Source of the DNA: a virus
DNA: 44,935 bases
Direction: 5' to 3' (one strand)
Virus record (IMG/VR): IMGVR_UViG_3300050033_000118
Span: 1-44,935 of that record
Each line of letters starts with the position of its first letter. Position 1 is the first letter of the stretch. The notes under the pieces were generated by a model, which made no database searches, was not told where the DNA came from, and worked only from the letters and a program-made list of their open reading frames with translations. Position numbers and translations under genes: made by a program. Shown piece after piece: positions 1-5,232 of this stretch.

Positions 1-247
1 CTATGCCAACCTGCGCGGTGCCGACCTGCGCTATGCCAACCTGCGCGATGCCAACCTGCGCGGTGCCGACCTGCGCGGTGCCGACCTGAGCGGTGCCGAC
101 CTGAGCTATGCCAACCTGAGCGGTGCCGACCTGAGCTATGCCAACCTGCGCGGTGCCAACCTGCGCGATGCCAACCTGCGCTATGCCAACCTGCGCGGTG
201 CCGACCTGAGCGGTGCCGACCTGCGCGGTGCCGACCTGCGCGGTGCC
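1..247 (+). repeat. 15-bp tandem coding repeat (pentapeptide array)
   Basis: The unit is GCCRACCTGMGCNRT, about 16 copies in a row with variation at only a few positions. It encodes the pentapeptide array of the partial gene. Near-identity at DNA level makes this a likely site of slippage and of assembly breakage. Confidence 0.9.
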
Positions 248-310
248 AAAATCAAGAAAACGCAAACCGAGCAACTTCTTAAGTCGCTTTTAATTATTAT
301 CGAGGATTAA
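2..310 (+). CDS. Pentapeptide-repeat protein, C-terminal part (5' end outside window)
   Basis: The reading frame is open from the window edge and gives 102 residues. About 80 of them are uninterrupted A(N/D)L(R/S)(G/Y/D) pentapeptides, the pattern that folds as a right-handed quadrilateral beta helix. A short non-repeat tail ([14 protein letters not shown], then a hydrophobic end IIIED) closes the protein. Some pentapeptide proteins mimic DNA (Qnr, MfpA), but nothing here points to a specific target. The start and any N-terminal domain lie outside the window. A Shine-Dalgarno site follows 10 bases later for the next gene, so the two are probably co-transcribed. The repeat identity is certain; the function is unknown. 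Confidence 0.9.
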   Translation, partial: YANLRGADLRYANLRDANLRGADLRGADLSGADLSYANLSGADLSYANLRGANLRDANLRYANLRGADLSGADLRGADLRGAKIKKTQTEQLLKSLLIIIED

Positions 311-331
311 GGCCCGGAACGGAGGATAAAA

Positions 332-1252
332 ATGAAAATCAGCGGACAACTCTGCGGCGTGAACGTGGAACACATTAAAGCCAAGTTAAAAAGACTGAGG
401 ACATATATTAACGGTTGTGAAGATAAAATGGTAGAAGCGGTTTTGAAAGATATTGAACTCATATTGGATGGCCATGACATTGAAGCAGAACGGAACAAGC
501 CGGTGGCGAAGGAACCTGCGCATACGTCGCCGCCCGATCATCCCTTTCCGCAACACTTCTCGTGCGAGGGGTGTATATATCTTGATAGCCGTGGGTTTCC
601 TCCTGAATGCAATGGATGTTGTTATAGCAGAATAATGAAGAGTGAGCGCAAGAACTGGACCGCCCCGGCCCCCGCGCCCATCATGCAGGCAAATGGCTGT
701 TGGAATTGTGGCGAGGATTGGTCAAGTTGCAAGCGAGGCGGTTGGAATGGTGGATGTGATGAGTGGAAGTCCAAGCAAGCCCCGGCCCCCGCGCCCAAGG
801 TGACGGATGACGGAAAAAGACACTTATGCAGAAATTGCATAAACCTAAATTTAGCCGCCAACGTGTACCCTTGCTCCGCTTGCGACCACATCGGACATTC
901 CGACAGGGAAAGAATTTTAACGGACAAGTGGTCGCCGAAGGTGACGGATGCACCACTTTACGAAAAGGACTTTGACGACGCTGTATCCGCCAGCGATGAG
1001 TTAGGTAGGCCGGCCGAGCAACCCCTTGCGGACTTCATCCGCACCCTCGCGCAACGGGCAGGGGAGAGATACGCTATTCCAGAAATTAAACACTGGCTCG
1101 AAGGCGGAGTCATGCGGGACGGGAACAACAGACTTATCGAAAGCGGAGCGTTGATAAACTTAATTGGAGAACTCAACGACCCGCAGTCCGGCATCAAGTC
1201 AGTCACCACCCGCGCCGACACGCGGCCTGACCGGGGAATGGGGGAGAAATGA
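332..1252 (+). CDS. Cysteine-cluster protein with three Cys4-type modules joined by Ala-Pro linkers
   Basis: A 306-residue protein of unknown function. After an N-terminal helical part (1-75) come three similar modules. Each has a C-x2-C pair, a second cysteine pair or pair-like cluster, then a tryptophan about ten residues on. They read as CEGCIY..CNGCC..NW, CWNCGEDW..C..CDEW and CRNCIN..CSAC..KW. APAPAP linkers follow the first and second modules. The C-terminal 100 residues have no cysteines and look helical. The arrangement suggests three small metal-binding knuckles on a flexible string; metal binding is inferred. The start has a good ribosome site (GGAGG). The end overlaps the next gene by ATGA, implying translational coupling. 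The gene at 1739 carries one similar module. Confidence 0.85.
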   Translation: MKISGQLCGVNVEHIKAKLKRLRTYINGCEDKMVEAVLKDIELILDGHDIEAERNKPVAKEPAHTSPPDHPFPQHFSCEGCIYLDSRGFPPECNGCCYSRIMKSERKNWTAPAPAPIMQANGCWNCGEDWSSCKRGGWNGGCDEWKSKQAPAPAPKVTDDGKRHLCRNCINLNLAANVYPCSACDHIGHSDRERILTDKWSPKVTDAPLYEKDFDDAVSASDELGRPAEQPLADFIRTLAQRAGERYAIPEIKHWLEGGVMRDGNNRLIESGALINLIGELNDPQSGIKSVTTRADTRPDRGMGEK

Positions 1253-1485
1253 GCAAAATAGAAATACTTGGTAAAAAAATCAATGCCGAATTTCGGAACA
1301 AGCTGAAAGCCAGAGTCAGGGATAAGTTTGGCATAGAAGTAAAGACCGAATGGAACTTTATCTCCGGCGCTTTAGTGACTTCCAGAGAGAATGAAAAAGA
1401 CTTCACAAGAAAGCAACTGGATTTTATCGAAGCCTATTCTGATGGATATGAAGACGCAATGAACCAAATCAAGGAGTCCAAATGA
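1249..1485 (+). CDS. Small hypothetical protein (78 aa)
   Basis: No family recognised. The protein is charged and mixed helix/strand, with a basic N-terminal half (KKINAEFRNKLKARVRDKFG) and an acidic end. There is no signal peptide, membrane segment or cysteine pair. It starts in an ATGA overlap with the upstream gene and ends in an ATGA overlap with the next one, so it sits in a tightly coupled operon. The coupling on both sides is the main evidence that it is real. Confidence 0.75.
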   Translation: MSKIEILGKKINAEFRNKLKARVRDKFGIEVKTEWNFISGALVTSRENEKDFTRKQLDFIEAYSDGYEDAMNQIKESK

Positions 1486-1742
1486 CCGAAATGCAAAAAA
1501 TGCACAAATTGAGCGGGGCAGTTGATGAATTTGTTTTGGCAATGAAAGAGCGTCTGTTCCAAAAAGAAGCTGAAGGATATTCGGGATGGGATGGTGCCTA
1601 TCCAAAAGAGGATTTGGCGAAAGAAATGGAAGATGATTGCGCTATAATCGGGGCCGCCGGGGTAGATGATAGAAAATTGTGTGTGGATATTGCCAATCGA
1701 GCCATGATGCTTTGGTATCAAGTACGAAAGGAGGCCAAATGA
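1482..1742 (+). CDS. Small phage protein with a MazG-like helix motif (86 aa)
   Basis: A mostly helical protein. The C-terminal half has VDIANRAMMLWYQV, which resembles the VDVANFAMM stretch seen in MazG-like phage proteins and related small proteins. The upstream EDDCAIIGAAGVDD lacks a complete catalytic ExxE motif, so enzyme activity cannot be claimed. ATGA overlaps with both neighbours indicate translational coupling. It could be a degenerate member of the MazG-like group or an unrelated helical protein. Confidence 0.7.
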   Translation: MTEMQKMHKLSGAVDEFVLAMKERLFQKEAEGYSGWDGAYPKEDLAKEMEDDCAIIGAAGVDDRKLCVDIANRAMMLWYQVRKEAK

Positions 1743-2185
1743 CCACAGGAACAGGCGACGGGGACAAGGACGGCAGGACGTGCGGGAATTGTGTCTATGA
1801 AAATAGTTGTATGAACTACGATTGCTTGGCACCTGAACTTTTAAGTTGGACACCCAAGCCCAAGCCCCAGCCGCAGGTTGCGCCGACCTTCCCCAACGCC
1901 CGCGACTGCGAGCATGGACACCAGCGTTTGAAGTGTCCAGAGTGCGAATTGGACATATTACGCAAGGGTTTTGACGCTGTTACAGCCGTAAGCATGAAGC
2001 AAAAGTGCGAGCGCGACCGCATCCTCGCCACGATCAAGGATGATGTGATGGCGGAAGCAGTAGCACAAGGAGTTCCGCGCTACAAGGAATGTACCAGCGA
2101 TCAATGTACCGAAGTGTTTGACGGCATTAAGGATTACCGCGCCGCGCTGATGGAGCGGATAACCAAGGAGAACGCCAATGGATAA
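1739..2185 (+). CDS. Cysteine-cluster protein with one Cys4-W module (148 aa)
   Basis: The start at 1739 is chosen because AAAGGAGG lies just upstream and ATGA overlaps the previous stop; an in-frame upstream ATG would overlap that gene by about 60 bases. Residues 12-37 hold CGNC, two further cysteines and a tryptophan, matching the modules of the 306-aa protein at 332. A proline-lysine linker (PKPKPQPQ) follows, then a second group (C-EHGHQRLK-CPEC) and a helical C-terminus with a late C-x4-C pair. It looks like a metal-binding adaptor protein. The function is unknown. Confidence 0.8.
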   Translation: MTTGTGDGDKDGRTCGNCVYENSCMNYDCLAPELLSWTPKPKPQPQVAPTFPNARDCEHGHQRLKCPECELDILRKGFDAVTAVSMKQKCERDRILATIKDDVMAEAVAQGVPRYKECTSDQCTEVFDGIKDYRAALMERITKENANG

Positions 2186-2489
2186 CTGCCGCGATGAAGA
2201 AGATTGCCCGTCAAAGGAATGCAAGGGGAAGAACTGCCCGGAGTATCAGGCACCGTTGCCGCTCGATATTCTTGCCACCCTCGCCGACTTCATCCCCAAG
2301 ATCAACCAGATTTGCGACCAGCTCCATGCCAAGTCGCTTGTGCTGGAAGACGACTACTGCAAGGCCGGCGACAAGGCCAACGCCATATTCGACCTGTGCG
2401 GGGAGTTGCAGGCGGATTATATAAAGATTGTTGACGATGAGTCAGAGTTTCCTGATGCCAAGGGCGTGCCAATGGATCACAATGGCTGA
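2178..2489 (+). CDS. Small hypothetical protein with cysteine-rich N-terminus (103 aa)
   Basis: The first 20 residues contain four cysteines (NC-x5-C-x4-C-x4-C), followed by a helical region and an acidic end. No family recognised. It overlaps the upstream gene by 8 bases. It is the last plus-strand gene of the left module and lies only 28 bases from the end of the minus-strand operon, so the two operons converge here. No clear hairpin terminator is visible in that gap. Confidence 0.75.
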   Translation: MDNCRDEEDCPSKECKGKNCPEYQAPLPLDILATLADFIPKINQICDQLHAKSLVLEDDYCKAGDKANAIFDLCGELQADYIKIVDDESEFPDAKGVPMDHNG

Positions 2490-2517
2490 ATTCGGCGTCT
2501 GGATGCCCTGTAGAGCG

Positions 2518-2628
2518 TCAAAACTGCCCGCACCCACACGAATACCCCTTGGCGAGTATCTGCTTCGTGATCGTCCGGCGATCCTCTACGTTTCGCGCCC
2601 GCCATTCGAGGGCAACCACGTTACTCAT
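2518..2628 (-). CDS. Small protein at the end of the minus operon (36 aa)
   Basis: A 36-residue reading frame whose ATG overlaps the stop of the papain-like peptidase gene as ATGA, the same coupling used across the operon. The sequence starts MSNVVALEWRARNVEDRR and ends CGCGQF, giving a basic peptide with a terminal C-G-C. No signal peptide or membrane helix is seen. Without the overlap it would be easy to dismiss; with it, translation by coupling is plausible. The function is unknown. Confidence 0.5.
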   Translation of the reverse strand: MSNVVALEWRARNVEDRRTITKQILAKGYSCGCGQF

Positions 2629-3428
2629 GCCGCCATCTCCTCTATGTTTTGTTTGAACGAGTACAGGTCGTTTTCCGTCTTCTGCACCACCCAACAATCG
2701 TCAACCGGGTAATCGTAGGGAATAGTTCCATAGCCGCCATTGCCCCACCCTACACCCCAGGAATTGCGGATAATGAACCGTCTTGCGGCATCGTCATAGC
2801 CGCAAAACATAATCGCATGCCCCCCCAAGGGTTTTCCAAACCGACTCTCAAAGAATCCGGGCGTGGGAATGATTCCGGACTTTGCAACCGCGTCCGTTTC
2901 CATGGACGGCCATACCGTGAACCCGCCCGCAAATGGGAATCCAGCCGCAAGACACGCTCGCATTTCGTCAACCGATTCCAGCTTCTGGTATGCGCTTATG
3001 GTGTGTTTGGATGCCTCCGCATAGCACACGGATGACGGCTGAACTGCGAACTGACCAATGTCATAGGGCCACAGCGATTCACGACACACGCCGAGAGTCT
3101 TCAAAACCTGTATGCCCGTGCGAAGCTGGGCGCCGGAGTCCTGTGACACCGTGCCCTCTACATCCCGCTCATCGTAGTACAGCAGGAGCCGGGACAGGTC
3201 AACGAAGGGCGAACCGGCTTTGATCTCAAGGAACTCAAGGACGCCCACCAGCGCGTTAGCCGTACAACTGCCGAGGTTGCCCTGGTCCTCGATGGGCGAA
3301 CATCTATCACGCAAGTCAATCAGCGGGGGCAAGGCTACAGGGATGCGGTACTTGAACGGGAACAGAAGGTGGTCCAATGGGTCAATCGAATCCTTGATCC
3401 AGCCGTATTTGTGCATAATTTTCCCCAT
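2625..3428 (-). CDS. Papain-fold (C1) cysteine peptidase
   Basis: A 267-residue cysteine peptidase of clan CA, C1-like. In this numbering the motif DQGNLGSCTANA carries the oxyanion Gln49 and nucleophile Cys55, GGHAIMFCGYD carries His204, and NSWGVGWGNGGYG carries Asn222, so the catalytic residues are complete. There is no signal peptide and no obvious pro-domain. The start is the ATG after AGGAGGGG; a longer in-frame form lacks a ribosome site. It sits beside a holin-like protein and a small lipoprotein, with no lysozyme, amidase or NlpC/P60 gene in view. It may act in lysis, in host takeover or in virion maturation; context favours the first only weakly. Confidence 0.88.
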   Translation of the reverse strand: MGKIMHKYGWIKDSIDPLDHLLFPFKYRIPVALPPLIDLRDRCSPIEDQGNLGSCTANALVGVLEFLEIKAGSPFVDLSRLLLYYDERDVEGTVSQDSGAQLRTGIQVLKTLGVCRESLWPYDIGQFAVQPSSVCYAEASKHTISAYQKLESVDEMRACLAAGFPFAGGFTVWPSMETDAVAKSGIIPTPGFFESRFGKPLGGHAIMFCGYDDAARRFIIRNSWGVGWGNGGYGTIPYDYPVDDCWVVQKTENDLYSFKQNIEEMAA

Positions 3429-3471
3429 AACCCCTCCTGCTTGCCCTACACGCCCTATCGCCACCTAACCC

Positions 3472-3759
3472 TTACTTGGACACCGCCGGACTTATCGCCG
3501 CCGCGGTCGCCACGACTTCAGGGACCATCACCGTAGGAATCGTGACCGCCGTCTTGCCCTGCACCTTGTTTTTGATCCGCGTGTAGAGCGCATTGCCGAC
3601 AAATATCAGGATGGCCACGCCGATCTGGATGAACGTGTCCATGTCCGACTTCGTTGCCACGCCCTTGGTCACCAGCAGGGTGATCCACACGCCGCAGGCG
3701 CTCGCAATGGTCTTTCGAAGCCACTCCGCTAGCATCTTTTGGATTAGTCCGTCGAGCAT
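3472..3759 (-). CDS. Holin-like small membrane protein (95 aa)
   Basis: The protein starts at the ATG preceded by AAAGGAGGGTGCT. It has an amphipathic N-terminus (MLDGLIQKMLAEWLRK), a first hydrophobic stretch (ASACGVWITLLVTKG) and a second one (FIQIGVAILIFVGNALY). A basic segment (TRIKNKVQGK) and an Ala/Val-rich tail follow. Two short helices with a charged cytoplasmic end match the general plan of phage holins, and similar small phage proteins are often annotated that way. Its place between a peptidase and a lipoprotein supports a lysis role. The holin label is inferred from topology and context. Confidence 0.6.
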   Translation of the reverse strand: MLDGLIQKMLAEWLRKTIASACGVWITLLVTKGVATKSDMDTFIQIGVAILIFVGNALYTRIKNKVQGKTAVTIPTVMVPEVVATAAAISPAVSK

Positions 3760-3800
3760 AGCACCCTCCTTTGTTTCGTTTCTACAAATCGTTACCGTCC

Positions 3801-4076
3801 TCAAGGAATCGCCCCCGCCGCTATCCCCGCCTTTATCGCCGCGCCAACAAGTTGGCCTAAAGCGTCACTAGATGCCGTGATAACTGCCGCGTCGCCCTTG
3901 GTCGTGTAGCCTTCGAGGTTTAAGTATCCGTTGGTATTGCTCTCGGAAAACTTCGGGATGTCAGCCGTCGTGCAGAAGGTCTTGATGGTTGCCATGCCAC
4001 AAGGCGTAGGAATTCGATAGACGGCACAGCCGCAAAGCAATTCTGCAATCGCTATGACTGTCAGTAGCTTTTTCAT
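3801..4076 (-). CDS. Small lipoprotein (91 aa), possible spanin-like outer-membrane component
   Basis: The N-terminus MKKLLTVIAIAELLCGC is a lipoprotein signal peptide with the lipobox LLCGC, so the mature chain would begin at Cys17 and be lipid-anchored. The mature part is about 75 residues, contains three further cysteines near the start and ends in a Gly/Ala-rich helix. The start overlaps the upstream stop (ATGA). Small lipoproteins beside holins are often outer-membrane spanins, but no i-spanin partner with a long coiled coil is evident, and the Pro-rich mature region typical of Rz1 is missing. An exclusion lipoprotein is an alternative. Confidence 0.65.
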   Translation of the reverse strand: MKKLLTVIAIAELLCGCAVYRIPTPCGMATIKTFCTTADIPKFSESNTNGYLNLEGYTTKGDAAVITASSDALGQLVGAAIKAGIAAGAIP

Positions 4077-4522
4077 GTTGGATTCTCCTGTGGAGTTATC
4101 GGCCGGGGATCGCCAGCCTTGCGGTGATCGTCCCATGCCTTCTGCGCCCCTACCCTCAGGCAGAACCAGAATATCGTCGCGTAGATCGGATGCCCAAACG
4201 CCTTGCAAGCCAAATTGAACCATTCGTCGCACCACTTCCGCGCATCATGCTCCGTGGTAATTGACGATGGCAGAAAAGGGCTTTTCATGCCTTGCCAATA
4301 CAGGTAGTCGTGTCCAACGCCGAGGGGGTGTTTTATCTTATAGCCCTGCATGTCGAGTTGTGGAAAACAGGAAATCCCATCTGAATATGGTTCCCACCCT
4401 GCCATGTACGCCGCCGTAATTACCTGCCGGACAATGTTCCCGGGGGCCAGTGGTATCTCATCCATGAGTTGCTGGACAAGGATACTGTGATCGTTTTCCC
4501 AAATCTTGATTGGTTTGTTCAT
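4073..4522 (-). CDS. DUF1353-like phage protein (149 aa)
   Basis: Central and C-terminal features fit DUF1353-type phage proteins: a GVGHDYLYW motif, a downstream R-x2-CDEWF stretch, and a terminal G-x2-AWDDHRK segment after a hydrophobic helix (PIYATIFWFCLRVG). These proteins have no established biochemical role but are often near lysis or tail genes. No signal peptide is seen. Overlaps tie it to both neighbours. The family assignment rests on motif spacing read by eye. Confidence 0.6.
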   Translation of the reverse strand: MNKPIKIWENDHSILVQQLMDEIPLAPGNIVRQVITAAYMAGWEPYSDGISCFPQLDMQGYKIKHPLGVGHDYLYWQGMKSPFLPSSITTEHDARKWCDEWFNLACKAFGHPIYATIFWFCLRVGAQKAWDDHRKAGDPRPITPQENPT

Positions 4523-4719
4523 ATTGATCCGCTTGGATTGCCCTGATCCCAGTTCGGCAACGGCTTGATTGCTTTCTCCAACGCCGCAATGTCCTTGTTC
4601 ACCAGCTCTAATTCGCTTCTATAGACCCGATGGTTCGGCGGGTCACTGACGACCTTGAGCATGTCCTCGATGGATAACTTCCGGGCGTACAGGTCCGCGA
4701 GTGTCGATGTGTCGGTCAT
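4519..4719 (-). CDS. Small helical protein (66 aa)
   Basis: The start at 4719 is chosen because its ATG overlaps the stop of the collagen-like gene (ATGA); a longer in-frame form would lie deep in that gene. The protein is helical with an acidic/basic pattern (LADLYARKLSIEDMLKVV, ELELVNKDIAALEKAI), likely an antiparallel helical hairpin, and ends in a Pro/Gly tail. It resembles small chaperone-like or gpW-size phage proteins only in length. The function is unknown. Confidence 0.65.
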   Translation of the reverse strand: MTDTSTLADLYARKLSIEDMLKVVSDPPNHRVYRSELELVNKDIAALEKAIKPLPNWDQGNPSGSI

Positions 4720-5045
4720 GTCAGCCACACTTTTGCAATCGTTTTCCACGCCAGCGTCAGTAACGCGATTATCAGCGCGCCACCCGCGATTGTTATTGCC
4801 CAACAGAGCACGCCGAGAATACGGTCTCCCCGATCAAGCCGGGTCTGGATGCTGACCGTACCATTGTCCTTGTAGAGACGTTTGTTGATTTCATTTGTCA
4901 GGGTAAAGAGAGCATCATATTTTTCGTTGCTTTGCCGGTGAAGTTCATTGCACATTGCCTGTGAAACATAGGTTCCATGGTCACCGTGGACACCCTGAAT
5001 GCCTTGTACCCCTTGTACGCCCTGCGGACCTTGTTCGTCGCTCAT
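4716..5045 (-). CDS. Collagen-like repeat membrane protein (109 aa)
   Basis: Residues 6-24 form six Gly-X-Y triplets (GPQ GVQ GVQ GIQ GVH GDH), a short collagen-like segment that can trimerise. A helical middle region (30-75) with heptad-like spacing follows. A strongly hydrophobic segment (ILGVLCWAITIAGGALIIALLTLAW) then forms one membrane helix near the C-terminus. A collagen-like tip on a tail-anchored membrane protein is unusual. The neighbours are small membrane proteins, so a role in the envelope during lysis or exclusion is possible, but there is no direct evidence. Confidence 0.75.
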   Translation of the reverse strand: MSDEQGPQGVQGVQGIQGVHGDHGTYVSQAMCNELHRQSNEKYDALFTLTNEINKRLYKDNGTVSIQTRLDRGDRILGVLCWAITIAGGALIIALLTLAWKTIAKVWLT

Positions 5046-5049
5046 GTTC

Positions 5050-5202
5050 TCACCCGCCCTTCGTCTTAATTTTCATCCTCTTCCTCATCACCCTGTAAAT
5101 TATTCCCGGCAACTGGCATACCAGCATGACGAACATGATGATAGCGCAAACCAGCGCCACGATCGCCGTCCACGTCCAGTCGAGTTTTTCGATGGTAGTC
5201 AT
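5050..5202 (-). CDS. One-helix small membrane protein (50 aa)
   Basis: A 50-residue frame beginning MTTIEKLDWTWTAIVALVC, with one long hydrophobic helix (about residues 10-35) and a very basic tail (RVMRKRMKIKTKGG). A GGAG ribosome site lies 7 bases upstream. The stop is 4 bases before the start of the collagen-like gene, and the fibre gene ends 30 bases upstream. A short N-out helix with a positive C-terminal end fits a pinholin-size or antiholin-like peptide. That reading is topology only. Confidence 0.6.
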   Translation of the reverse strand: MTTIEKLDWTWTAIVALVCAIIMFVMLVCQLPGIIYRVMRKRMKIKTKGG

Positions 5203-5232
5203 ATTCAACTCCGCCCAGGCCGGGCGAGGGGG

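Noticed and set aside
1-247. Regular short repeats that could suggest a CRISPR array
   Set aside because: The repeat is continuous without spacers, keeps one reading frame and encodes pentapeptides.
2490-2517. Bidirectional terminator between the converging operons
   Set aside because: The 28-base gap holds no stable stem with a T-run on either strand.
2428-2712. Plus-strand frame of 94 codons crossing the operon junction
   Set aside because: It overlaps coding regions on both strands, has no ribosome site and runs opposite the peptidase end and the coupled 36-aa gene.
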